From Fibrobacter sp. (GTDB lineage Bacteria; Fibrobacterota; Fibrobacteria; Fibrobacterales; Fibrobacteraceae), in assembly GCA_024398935.1 (NCBI GenBank), contig JAKSIH010000006.1, positions 38,956-102,955 on the forward strand: DNA of 64,000 bases, given 5' to 3'. The notes under the pieces were generated by a model that was not told where the DNA came from, made no database searches, and saw only the letters and a list, made by a program, of their open reading frames with translations. Shown here one piece after another: positions 17,696 to 24,899 of the stretch. Position numbers and translations under genes: made by a program. Numbering within the stretch: the first letter of the stretch is position 1; each line of letters begins with the position of its first letter.

Positions 17696-18079
17696 TTATA
17701 CGGTCAGTTCTACTAGATTGCCTTCGGGATCTTGGACTACGCTTTCGTAGTAACCGTCTCCAGTGGTACGAGGCTGTCCAACGACAGTGACTCCATCAGC
17801 TTCCATTTGGACGGTCAACTTATCCACATTTTCCTTTGAACCAAGAGATATTGCAACATGGCACCAGCCAAAATGTGGATAGGATATTGAAGATTCAACA
17901 TCAGTTCGGTGCATCACTTCAATGCGGGCGCCGTTTTCGAAGGTAACGAACCTGCTGGTAAAACCTTTGGTCGGATTATGATATTCCGGCTGGACTGCTC
18001 CACCTAAATACTTCTGGTAGAACTCGCAGACCTTTTCGATATCCCGAACCCAGATGGCGATATGTTCCACGTGAAACAT
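17696..18079 (-). CDS. VOC-family protein (glyoxalase/dioxygenase fold)
   Basis: 127 residues with two beta-alpha-beta-beta-beta modules: MFHVEHIAIWVRDIEKVCEFYQKYLG at the start, WCHVAISLGSKENVDKL in the middle and DGYYESVVQDPEGNLVELTV at the end. H6, H74-region and a terminal Glu fit metal-binding VOC enzymes. The reaction is not identifiable. The first six codons lie within a parS-like site, so ParB binding would cover the translation start. Upstream AAGGAAAA serves as RBS. Confidence 0.88.
   Translation of the reverse strand: MFHVEHIAIWVRDIEKVCEFYQKYLGGAVQPEYHNPTKGFTSRFVTFENGARIEVMHRTDVESSISYPHFGWCHVAISLGSKENVDKLTVQMEADGVTVVGQPRTTGDGYYESVVQDPEGNLVELTV
18063..18078. promoter_or_regulatory. 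parS site 4 (overlaps VOC gene start)
   Basis: TGTTCCACGTGAAACA differs from the perfect palindrome by one base and equals the classical Bacillus-type parS. It spans the first codons of the minus-strand VOC gene. Confidence 0.9.
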
Positions 18080-18163
18080 TTTGGATTTTCCTTAAATAAC
18101 CTTTCTTTCCAATATAAAGAAAATTGCTCCACAAAGAGCATTTCAAGTTATTAAAAAATCAAT

Positions 18164-18835
18164 TTAAACTCCCCTGGCGTCGGGGTTCCAAATGATCTTG
18201 TGGAGCTGGACTTGGAACCGGACATTGTTCCTTCTCATGGTTGCGTTATGGAGAATCCAGTTGACCATGTCCTCATATTTCATGGTTCCGAAGATGGGAG
18301 AAACATAGAAGGTAGGGAGCTTCAAATCGTCTTTGGCATATTCCGCTTCCATGGCCCCGATGACCCGGGCGGCATCCTGAAGATCTTCGTCGGAACCTAC
18401 CACGAACTTCAAAACATCCTTCCCCCTGAGGGTCATCATGTTCTCTAGTTTCATCTTGGGCTGCATTCCGCTGGAGATACTCTTCCAGTCCATGGTGCAG
18501 AAAATGTTCCTGAATCCAGATGGCTTGGGCTGGGTTCCGTTGGTCTCAATATTCACTTCGAAGCCGTAATCGTCCAACATTATCAATAAAACTTCCACAT
18601 CCTTGTGGATAAGTGGCTCCCCTCCGGTCAATGTGACGAAGTGGGTGTTGAAAGATTTCACCTTCTCGAAGACTTCCACGGGGGACATTTCCTGGAAATC
18701 GCTACCCTCCACGGCATACATGGAGTCGCAGTAGGCGCAGCGGAGATTGCATCCGAACAGTCGGATGAATACGGCAGGTGCGCCTGTGCGAATCCCCTCG
18801 CCCTCGATACTCAAAAATATTTCAGAGATTTTCAT
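18164..18835 (-). CDS. queE: 7-carboxy-7-deazaguanine synthase (radical SAM)
   Basis: 223 residues. Converts 6-carboxytetrahydropterin to 7-carboxy-7-deazaguanine in the preQ0/queuosine pathway. The radical-SAM cluster is CNLRCAYC (CxxxCxxC) near residue 29, preceded by SIEGEGIRTGAPAVFIRLFG, which is diagnostic for QueE, and followed by THFVTLTGGEPL. Second gene of a queD-queE operon (nine bases between genes) under a preQ1-type riboswitch. queC and queF are not in the window. Confidence 0.95.
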   Translation of the reverse strand: MKISEIFLSIEGEGIRTGAPAVFIRLFGCNLRCAYCDSMYAVEGSDFQEMSPVEVFEKVKSFNTHFVTLTGGEPLIHKDVEVLLIMLDDYGFEVNIETNGTQPKPSGFRNIFCTMDWKSISSGMQPKMKLENMMTLRGKDVLKFVVGSDEDLQDAARVIGAMEAEYAKDDLKLPTFYVSPIFGTMKYEDMVNWILHNATMRRNNVRFQVQLHKIIWNPDARGV

Positions 18836-18844
18836 AAGTCGACC

Positions 18845-19177
18845 CTAATCAACTTCATATTCCGCGATATTGTTTTCGCTTTCCTGGACGGTCACCTTGT
18901 AGCAATTGGGAATCTGGTCGCAGATCCACTTGGCCAAGTTTTCGGCGGTAGGATTGAAGTCCACCACGTCGTTGATGTACTTGTGGTCCAGTTGCTGGGA
19001 AATGATTTCCTTGGCGGCCTTGAAGTCGATGACCATGCCGTTGGCGTCCAAGGTCTTGGACTGACAATAGACGGTAATGATCCAGTTGTGTCCGTGAAGA
19101 TTCTGACACTTGCTTTCGTAGTTCAGTGCCAGCTTGTGTGCGCCCGATACTTCGAAGCGCTTCATGATTCTGTACAT
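18845..19177 (-). CDS. queD: 6-carboxy-5,6,7,8-tetrahydropterin synthase
   Basis: 110 residues, the usual compact QueD/PTPS-like length. Makes 6-carboxytetrahydropterin from dihydroneopterin triphosphate. Visible features are the first zinc His in FEVSGAHKL, the catalytic Cys and zinc ligands in KCQNLHGHNW, and the active-site DH in LDHKYIND with the terminal PTAENLAKW helix and VQESENNIAEY glutamates. The AGG of its Shine-Dalgarno lies in the 3' arm of the preQ1 riboswitch. Confidence 0.95.
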   Translation of the reverse strand: MYRIMKRFEVSGAHKLALNYESKCQNLHGHNWIITVYCQSKTLDANGMVIDFKAAKEIISQQLDHKYINDVVDFNPTAENLAKWICDQIPNCYKVTVQESENNIAEYEVD

Positions 19178-19183
19178 GAGATA

Positions 19184-19223
19184 CCTAGTTTTGTTTAAAG
19201 ACAGGATGGTTTTCGAACTGTCC
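19184..19223 (-). promoter_or_regulatory. preQ1 class I riboswitch upstream of queD
   Basis: Minus-strand RNA: stem P1 GACAG (19218-19222) with CUGUC (19200-19204), loop beginning UUCG and ending AACCAUC, an A-rich tail, then AAACAAAACUAGG. The tail and the loop ACC closely resemble, from memory, the Thermoanaerobacter preQ1-I aptamer, where the tail pairs back with the loop as a pseudoknot. The GG at 19184-19185 is also the Shine-Dalgarno of queD, so ligand binding should block translation. Known ligand of the family: preQ1. Confidence 0.8.
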
Positions 19224-19301
19224 CGCGGCTCGATAATAAACCGCTTTGGATAGATAATGAAAGTTATGTAGAAACTTTCACAAAAAATATAGAAAAAATT
19301 T

Positions 19302-19333
19302 TGACAGTTTAAGTGTTAAGGAACGATATATAA
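19302..19333 (+). promoter_or_regulatory. Sigma-70-type promoter of small RNA B
   Basis: TTGACA (19302-19307) with GATATA (19326-19331, 18-bp spacer) or TATATA (19328-19333, 20-bp spacer). The -10 region and start (GATATA-TAAA-TGAGGG pattern) align with the promoter of small RNA A. Confidence 0.65.
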
Positions 19334-19334
19334 A

Positions 19335-19435
19335 GTGAGGGGTGGTTCCCTCACAAAGTCATAGTTGTGACCTTGTTGGTTGTGTTGTCTGGGCCCTGAG
19401 CTGGTTTTCTCCTGGCTGGCTCAGGGATTTTTTTA
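19335..19435 (+). ncRNA. Candidate small RNA B (about 100 nt), relative of small RNA A
   Basis: Hairpin 1 is GTGAGGG-GTGGTT-CCCTCAC (19336-19355). Hairpin 2 can form around AGTCATAG (ACAA/TTGT, 19354-19369) or as GTCA/TGAC (19359-19372). The terminator stem is CCCTGAGC (19395-19402) with GCTCAGGG (19420-19427), followed by seven T. Compared with small RNA A, the loop words TGGTT and AGTCA are kept while the stems differ by compensating changes. No open reading frame of note. Confidence 0.7.
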
Positions 19436-19672
19436 TTAAATCCTACGCCACGGTCATGTCGGTGAGCTTACTCTCTATGTACTTATCACCTATTTCCAAT
19501 TTGATAATGTTCATAAAATTTGTGGTTCGCGACCCGCCCCTTTGTAATCACTTTTCTGCCACCTCGTCAGGCGACTATATAAATATAGACCCGGCCCTAA
19601 GGGACGAGTCAATAGGAAAAGTGAAAAAAATATTAATTAGATCGATAAGAAAAAACTTCGGTTTGTTGATAA
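19436..19672. other. Non-coding spacer between small RNA B and GNAT gene
   Basis: Holds one partial repeat module (CGGTCATGTCGGTGAGC, 19451-19467) and AT-rich sequence. I see no gene here. Confidence 0.4.
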
Positions 19673-20185
19673 TTACAGTTCCATAAAGAAGATCACCGCA
19701 TCCACGAATCCCAGCTTCTTGTGGTTGAAGGCTCCCGGAAGGCGGCAAAGTTCCTTGAAGCCGAGGCTTTTCCAAAGGTGCATGGCAGGTTCGTTGGTGC
19801 TGATGACGAAGTTGAACTGGATTGCCCTGAAACCCATGGCCTTGGCATTCCGGATGCAATCCTCGCCCATTTTACGACCGATTCCCTTTCCGCGTGTTTC
19901 ACGTGAAACCATGAATGAGGCGTTGGCCACATGGCTGCCTCGTCCGCGATGGTTCTGGATGATCTTATAAAAACCAAGAATCTTGGAGCCTGCGCTATCC
20001 TTGTCTGCGTCAGAAATGGTTTCTTCCATGACCCAGCTGTTCACGCCCTTGCCGAACCAGTAGTCGAATGCGTCCTGGTCGCTGGCGGTTTCTTCGAAGT
20101 CGTAGGTGTCACCGCCCTGAATCACTTCGCGAAAAATGGGCAGCATCTGGGGAAAATCATCTGGAGTAGCTTTGCGGATTTGCAT
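19673..20185 (-). CDS. GNAT-family N-acetyltransferase
   Basis: 170 residues. A single acetyltransferase domain opening MQIRKATPDDFPQMLPIF, with the acetyl-CoA loop SRETRGKGIGRKMGEDC (R/Q-x-x-G-x-G/A) and the C-terminal NEPAMHLWKSLGFKE motif. Resembles L-amino-acid or phosphinothricin acetyltransferase-like proteins; the substrate is unknown. parS site 5 falls at VSRETRG, inside the CoA-binding loop. The ATG at 20183-20185 is chosen over an upstream TTG. Confidence 0.9.
   Translation of the reverse strand: MQIRKATPDDFPQMLPIFREVIQGGDTYDFEETASDQDAFDYWFGKGVNSWVMEETISDADKDSAGSKILGFYKIIQNHRGRGSHVANASFMVSRETRGKGIGRKMGEDCIRNAKAMGFRAIQFNFVISTNEPAMHLWKSLGFKELCRLPGAFNHKKLGFVDAVIFFMEL
19895..19910. promoter_or_regulatory. 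parS site 5 (inside GNAT gene)
   Basis: TGTTTCACGTGAAACC matches parS at 15 of 16 positions. In the gene it is read as codons for V-S-R-E-T, the same peptide as at site 2. Confidence 0.85.
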
Positions 20186-20557
20186 ATTTGGCAAGTAAGC
20201 AGTGGTTAGTGGCTAGTGATTAGGAATCTCGAATATTCTGCAACAAAGTGTGAGGTCGCAGCTTTGCCGCTTTGAGGTATGAGGTTGGTCGCTTGCGCTC
20301 CCTTTGAGCTATATAATATAGTAAGTGGGAGGTTTGCGGCAATTATATCTGGAAAAATAATGATGTTTTTCAAATTTAATAGCGGAAATTCCGCAACATA
20401 TATATATTAGTGTAGTAAATACCAAAAGACTGGATGCTTCGCTCCACTATGTTATGCTCAGCATGACACTAGGGGGCAGAACGCCAAGTATTTCAAACCT
20501 CAACGCATCTGTAAGATGCTACCAACCACTAACCACTAATCACTAACCACTATAATT
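20186..20557. repeat. Non-coding segment bounded by TTAGTG inverted repeats
   Basis: AGTGGTTAGTGGCTAGTGATT (about 20200-20220) and its approximate inverse ACCACTAACCACTAATCACT (about 20522-20541) bound about 340 bp. Inside are GAGGTCGC/CTTTGAG modules related to 961-1085, and a GGATGCTTCGCTCC ... TCAGCATGAC module at about 20430-20470. No gene. The layout resembles a small non-autonomous element, but no target duplication was identified. Confidence 0.5.
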
Positions 20558-20956
20558 ATGGAAGAAGTAGTAAAGTTTCTCAAGGAATGTGGCGCCTATT
20601 TCCTGGCAACCGTCAATGGTGATCAGCCCAAGGTTCGCCCTTTCGGCACCGCAGAAATCTTCGAAGGCAAGCTGTACATTCAGACCGGCAAGTCCAAGAA
20701 CGTTTCCAAGCAGATTGCCGCAAACCCCAAGGTTCAGATTTGCGCTATGGACAAGTCCGGTGCAAAATGGGTTAGAATCACCGGCACCCTGGTGGAAGAT
20801 GACCGCCTGGAACCCAAGGTTCACATGCTGGATGCCTACCCCAGCCTCAAGGCCATGTACAAGGCTGAAGATCCCAACACCCAGGTACTCTACTTCAAGG
20901 ATGCCGAGGCTACCTTCTGCAGTTTCACAGAAGCGCCTCGCACCGTGAAGTTCTAA
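20558..20956 (+). CDS. Pyridoxamine 5'-phosphate oxidase-like FMN-binding protein
   Basis: 132 residues, a split-barrel flavin-binding fold: MEEVVKFLKECGAYFLATVNGDQPKVRPFG, then GKLYIQTGKSKNVSKQIAANPKVQICA. This matches small PNPOx-like/NimA-like proteins that bind FMN and reduce unknown substrates. Followed by a terminator at 21005-21029, then the candidate origin. Confidence 0.9.
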   Translation: MEEVVKFLKECGAYFLATVNGDQPKVRPFGTAEIFEGKLYIQTGKSKNVSKQIAANPKVQICAMDKSGAKWVRITGTLVEDDRLEPKVHMLDAYPSLKAMYKAEDPNTQVLYFKDAEATFCSFTEAPRTVKF

Positions 20957-21004
20957 TTTCAGCGGATTACATTTTTCGCATAAATTCGGAATTTTAAAAA
21001 ATCA

Positions 21005-21029
21005 GGTCGGCGAAAGCCGGCCCTTTTTT
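21005..21029 (+). terminator. Rho-independent terminator
   Basis: GGTCGGC (21005-21011), loop GAAA, GCCGGCC (21016-21022), then C and six T. Ends the PNPOx-like gene transcript. Confidence 0.88.
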
Positions 21030-21400
21030 GTTGATAGATTATTCACGAATAATTAACAATTTTGCCATTTATATCTACAAATAGTGCAAATGTTGATATT
21101 TTTATCCACAAAAATTTAAATCCCAATTTATCAACAGTAAATAAATGTTTAATGTCTATTTGTGAATAATTTTGGGTTAAAAACAAGCCAACGGCTATTT
21201 CTTCCGTTAAATCTTGTTGAAAATCAAAAAGTTACAACATTGTTTCACGTGGAACATTTCGGCTGGATTGTTGTTGATTTGTTGAAAAGTCCTCTGGGAG
21301 ACACAAAATTATGAAAAATCAGTATGTGAATACTTTGTGAAAATTTTAGAGAATATTTGTTTATGTTTTAAACTTATACCACAATTTATCAACATACGGA
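21030..21400. other. Candidate replication origin (DnaA-box cluster plus parS)
   Basis: An AT-rich non-coding stretch with DnaA-box words TTATTCACG (21039-21047), perfect TTATCCACA (21102-21110), TTATCAACA (21128-21136 and 21386-21394), and on the other strand TTATTCACA (21161-21169) and GTATTCACA (21325-21333), plus parS 6 in the middle. rsmG-parA-parB and five more parS sites lie within 10 kb. dnaA is absent from the window, and similar AT-rich words occur in other gaps, so the call is tentative. Confidence 0.5.
21241..21256. promoter_or_regulatory. parS site 6 (in candidate origin)
   Basis: TGTTTCACGTGGAACA, one base from the perfect palindrome and the inverse of site 4, flanked by DnaA-box-like words. 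Confidence 0.88.
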
Positions 21401-21468
21401 AAAATTCGCCTGAATTCATAATAGCTATGTTTTTCCATCAAAAAAGAGCGCTTGCGCGCCCTTCGTTC

Positions 21469-22095
21469 TTATTTTTTGCAGCCGGCTCGTTCCTTTAGGC
21501 GGTCACGATCCGTGGGACATTTTTTCATGACTTCGCAGACCTGGTCTTTTTTACCATCGCGGAAAAGCTGGAAGGCAAAAATGCAGGCGGCCTTCTCGTT
21601 GCCCGCTTCGATTTCGCTTTTGAATAGGTCGTCGGCAGCGGTTAGCTTTTCGCTGTTCTTTTCCGCCTTGGCGATTTCACGGAGAACGATGGCGTATTCC
21701 GGATTCAGAATCTTGGTGTCGCCTCCATGCCCGAGGGCCTTTTCATAGTAATGCTTGGCGGATTCCAGATTTCCCAGTCGGGATTCGGCGGCCGCAAAAC
21801 CCCAGTAGCTTTCGTAGCGGGTGGAGTCGATAAGCCAGGCCTGATTGAATCGCTTGATGGCGGTTCGGTTATCGCCCCGCTGGATAAATCCCCAGCCGTA
21901 GTTAGTCATCTTCTCGAAGGAACCTTCCTCCTTTTTGGCGGATTCCACAAACTCCCGGTCCGCTTCCAGAAGGTCGGGATTTTTTTGCTGGTGGCCGTAT
22001 TCGGGAAGTTCGTTCATAGCTGGTTGACGAGGGCCCATGGCACAACCTGCCAGAGCGAGAATTCCGAAAATAGAAAGAACGGTGGAATGTTTCAT
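21469..22095 (-). CDS. TPR-containing lipoprotein
   Basis: 208 residues. Signal peptide ending in lipobox LAGC at about residue 18. After a Pro/Gln-rich linker, helical repeats are visible (NYGWGFIQRGDNRTAIKRFNQAW, ESYWGFAAAESRLGNLESAKHYYEKAL), consistent with two to three tetratricopeptide repeats. Probably a periplasmic scaffold; partner unknown. The start at 22093-22095 has a strong GGAGGTTAAG RBS. Confidence 0.85.
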   Translation of the reverse strand: MKHSTVLSIFGILALAGCAMGPRQPAMNELPEYGHQQKNPDLLEADREFVESAKKEEGSFEKMTNYGWGFIQRGDNRTAIKRFNQAWLIDSTRYESYWGFAAAESRLGNLESAKHYYEKALGHGGDTKILNPEYAIVLREIAKAEKNSEKLTAADDLFKSEIEAGNEKAACIFAFQLFRDGKKDQVCEVMKKCPTDRDRLKERAGCKK

Positions 22096-22267
22096 CTTAA
22101 CCTCCAAAATATGCATGCTACGTCGGCGAAAATCGCCGCAGATTTTACGTTACGAAATGTAAGAAAAAAAACAGAAACGGTACGTTCCCGTAGGCAAAAC
22201 ATGAAAAAATTTATAGGTGGAGTTACTAGGTGTTTTTTTGTATTTTTCCTTCAAATTAGGAGGATTT

Positions 22268-23077
22268 ATGACAAAGATTCTTTTGGGATTGTGTATGTTC
22301 CTGTTGGTTGCCTGTGCTGGCAACCGTGCAGTCGAACCCCGTGAAAATGTTGCAGTTCAGCCTGCAGCCGATCAAGAAGTTTCACAGAATCAGGCGCCTG
22401 CAGAAAGTCAGGCAGTTGCAGAAAAAGAGGTTCCTACTGAAGAGCCGAAGCCCGCTCAGGAATACGTTCCCATGAGTAAGTTGCCGCCCTACGATGAGGC
22501 AGCCATCGCCGCCTCCTACTATACCACTCAGCTGGAAGTTTTGAAGAAGGGTTCCATCGAGGATGCCAAGGCAACAGACTGGTTGAAATTCCGCAAGGAA
22601 TACTGGAGATGCAGATTGTCCCAGTCCAGCAGTTCTGTGGCATCTATGGTAACGGGCGCCCTTAACTCCAAAATGAATGAAGCCCTTCGTAAAGGGGACC
22701 GAGTCGCTGCGGCCAAATCCGCAAAAGAGATTCTGGACGTGAACTTTACAAATATGTACGCCCATTATGTTGTTACATCCGATACTACTGCGGACAGCGC
22801 CACCATTGCATTTCACAATGAAGCGTTGAAGGGACTTTTCGAGTCTATCTACAATTCCGGTAAGGGAATTTCTGAGGAAACCGCCCTGTATGTCATTAAC
22901 ATTTCCGAAGAATATGATTTTATCGGTTTTCTGGGATTTAAGTTTGAAAAGCAGAGACTCGTTGAAAAGAATGGCCACTACTACGACATTATGGAGGCTT
23001 CCAACGGGGCTACAGGCGAGGCCCGTAAAGAATACAGAATTTATTTCGACGTGACAGATTTCTTCGGTCACTACTGA
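22268..23077 (+). CDS. Lipoprotein, unknown function
   Basis: 269 residues starting after a perfect AGGAGG site (MTKILLGLCMFLLVACAGN). Lipobox LVAC with Cys at 15, then a Glu/Gln/Pro/Ala-rich linker to about residue 70, then an alpha/beta domain I do not recognise (YYTTQLEVLKKGSIEDAKATDWLKFRKEYW; ending KEYRIYFDVTDFFGHY). It converges with the next lipoprotein gene and overlaps it by seven bases. Confidence 0.85.
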   Translation: MTKILLGLCMFLLVACAGNRAVEPRENVAVQPAADQEVSQNQAPAESQAVAEKEVPTEEPKPAQEYVPMSKLPPYDEAAIAASYYTTQLEVLKKGSIEDAKATDWLKFRKEYWRCRLSQSSSSVASMVTGALNSKMNEALRKGDRVAAAKSAKEILDVNFTNMYAHYVVTSDTTADSATIAFHNEALKGLFESIYNSGKGISEETALYVINISEEYDFIGFLGFKFEKQRLVEKNGHYYDIMEASNGATGEARKEYRIYFDVTDFFGHY

Positions 23078-23889
23078 TCTAAAAATTTCTGAGCTGCGGG
23101 ATTTTCGGCAAGCAGTTTTTCCAACTCGCGGCAGGTGGCCTGGTATTGCTCCGGGACGAAGGGCTTGACTTTTGGGGCGCCAGTTTCATCGGCTGCTTTG
23201 CCGAGGTTTGCGTCGTCCTCCCCCGCTTTTTTCACTATTTTTTCCTTTATGTTGGCTTCCGGATTTTGCGGGTCGGTGGCCTGGTCCAGATAGAGAATGT
23301 AGGTGGCGGTAGAATCCGTGTAGTCCACCGCAAACTTCAGGTTGCCCGACGGATAAAAATGACGCTGATGGTAGCAGCTGTATTCCTCCTGGACTCCCCC
23401 GCTTTCGAAATAAACCCGCTTGAATTGCGGCCCCTGGACATTGCCTAAGATGGCGTCGTAATCGTGTTGGCCATCGGGCAGAAAGTGCCGCATGGTCCGG
23501 AACTTTTCATTAATGGCGAACTCCTCCGTTTTAGGGGTTCCGTTTTCGTAAAAACTGTGGTAGGAAACTTCGTTGACGAAACGGTACTGTAAGGCGCCTG
23601 ATTCGTAGAAACCTTCAACGGTATCGCCTTTCACTGTTCGCTGGATGGCTCCCGATTCGTAGTAGCTGGTCTCGTAAAGGGAATCATTTTGGTAGAGCCG
23701 CACCGACTTCAATGCGCCCGAGGGATAGAAAAATTTCTGGGGGATGGGCTTCCTGTATTCTAGGATTTCCCTTTTTGGTATCTCGTTCTTGTCCCTGTTG
23801 TGGGCGCACCCCGCGAGAATGACGGTCGCGATCAGCGTCAAGGCGAGAAAGCCTTTCCTTAATATGAAATTGCAGTTGAAGAGTCGCAT
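23071..23889 (-). CDS. Lipoprotein with MORN-like repeats (YwqK-type)
   Basis: 272 residues: signal peptide with lipobox LAGC near residue 27, then repeated units of the type FYPSGALKSVRLY, YYESGAIQRTVKG, FYESGALQYRFV, FYENGTPKTEEF and FYPSGNLKFAVDY, which are MORN_2/YwqK-like beta-hairpin repeats. YwqK-type proteins are sometimes labelled antitoxins, but with a lipoprotein signal and no toxin next door a surface role is more likely. A Lys/Asp/Pro-rich C-terminus follows. Confidence 0.85.
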   Translation of the reverse strand: MRLFNCNFILRKGFLALTLIATVILAGCAHNRDKNEIPKREILEYRKPIPQKFFYPSGALKSVRLYQNDSLYETSYYESGAIQRTVKGDTVEGFYESGALQYRFVNEVSYHSFYENGTPKTEEFAINEKFRTMRHFLPDGQHDYDAILGNVQGPQFKRVYFESGGVQEEYSCYHQRHFYPSGNLKFAVDYTDSTATYILYLDQATDPQNPEANIKEKIVKKAGEDDANLGKAADETGAPKVKPFVPEQYQATCRELEKLLAENPAAQKFLDQ

Positions 23890-23904
23890 AAAAAGGGAAC
23901 TCCG

Positions 23905-24882
23905 TCAACGGTAGATTTCGGGATTCTTACTGCGGAAACGCCGGTGGGTCCAGCCGTACCAAAGAGCGGGATTTTCCTGGATGCGTTCTTCCAGCCAGCT
24001 GCGGTAGGCGCCATCCACGATGGATTCGAGTGTGCTTTTTTCGCCTGTCATTCTGGAGGGAGCGTCGCGACCGATAGAATCCACCGCGTGTAAAATTTTA
24101 CGATTTCCCCGCTCTTCGATCCAGCAGAAAAACACGGGAGTGTCCGGACGATGCTTCAGCAGGAAATCCGGCAGCGGGTTTATTTTTGCGGGGCGTCTCA
24201 AAAAGGTTCCGTCCATTGCGCTATTGATGCGGCTGTCCTGATCTGCCAGCAGGCAGAACAGCTGGCGATTTCCCCGCGGTTCATCTGGTGCAGGTTTCTG
24301 CAGGTTAGACTTGCCGTTTTCTTTCGTGCATGTCCCGCGGGATTTTTCGGGCTTGCCGTCCAGCAGGTTCAAGAATTCCCGAGGCGTCTTGGCGTTTATG
24401 GAATAAGGCCGCCCGCGGACGCATCTCACATTTTCATAGACATAGCGGTTGAGCCATTCGGGTTTCAGCGGGATAAAGCTCGCCTTTAGCGGGACGCCGA
24501 GGGCGCACAGCCAGGCTCCGCTTGCCTCGTAATTTCCGTAATGTGCCGTCAGGAAAATTCCGCCCCCGCGCATCTTGTCGATAACCGCAGCCGCCCCTTC
24601 TGCGATTTCAAAATTCCAGCCGTCTCTCTTGCAGGGGTAGGCTGCGCAATTCTCGGGCAACTTCTTGTAAGTGTCGAAACAGAACAGCAGCTCCCCCACA
24701 TGCCGCGTCAGGTTTTTAAGCATTTTTTTGTAGAGCTCGCGCGGTTCCTCCCTGCCCCATGTACCCTGTGAAACGTGCCTAAGGTTTGCTTCCACTATCT
24801 TCTTTTTCCAGCCGGTTGCGGCAAGCACCGCATAGGCGATGCCTGCAAAAATGCGAGCTGAAAATTGACCGAGCGTTGACAT
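23905..24882 (-). CDS. LpxL/HtrB-family lipid A acyltransferase
   Basis: 325 residues. Likely transfers a secondary acyl chain to lipid A or a related lipid at the inner membrane. The catalytic HxxxxE is in GGIFLTAHYGNYEASGAW; further family marks are NLTRHVGELLF, LFCLLADQDSR and NPALWYGWTHRRFR near the end. An unusual polar segment (about residues 178-206, KPEKSRGTCTKENGK...) interrupts the domain; its DNA contains CCCGCGGG and CCCCGCGG. Confidence 0.9.
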   Translation of the reverse strand: MSTLGQFSARIFAGIAYAVLAATGWKKKIVEANLRHVSQGTWGREEPRELYKKMLKNLTRHVGELLFCFDTYKKLPENCAAYPCKRDGWNFEIAEGAAAVIDKMRGGGIFLTAHYGNYEASGAWLCALGVPLKASFIPLKPEWLNRYVYENVRCVRGRPYSINAKTPREFLNLLDGKPEKSRGTCTKENGKSNLQKPAPDEPRGNRQLFCLLADQDSRINSAMDGTFLRRPAKINPLPDFLLKHRPDTPVFFCWIEERGNRKILHAVDSIGRDAPSRMTGEKSTLESIVDGAYRSWLEERIQENPALWYGWTHRRFRSKNPEIYR

Positions 24883-24899
24883 TGCTATGATGGGGAAAA

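Noticed and set aside
23071..23889. MORN-repeat lipoprotein as a toxin-antitoxin member
   Set aside because: It has a lipoprotein signal and no toxin-like neighbour; the antitoxin label of the family is not supported here.
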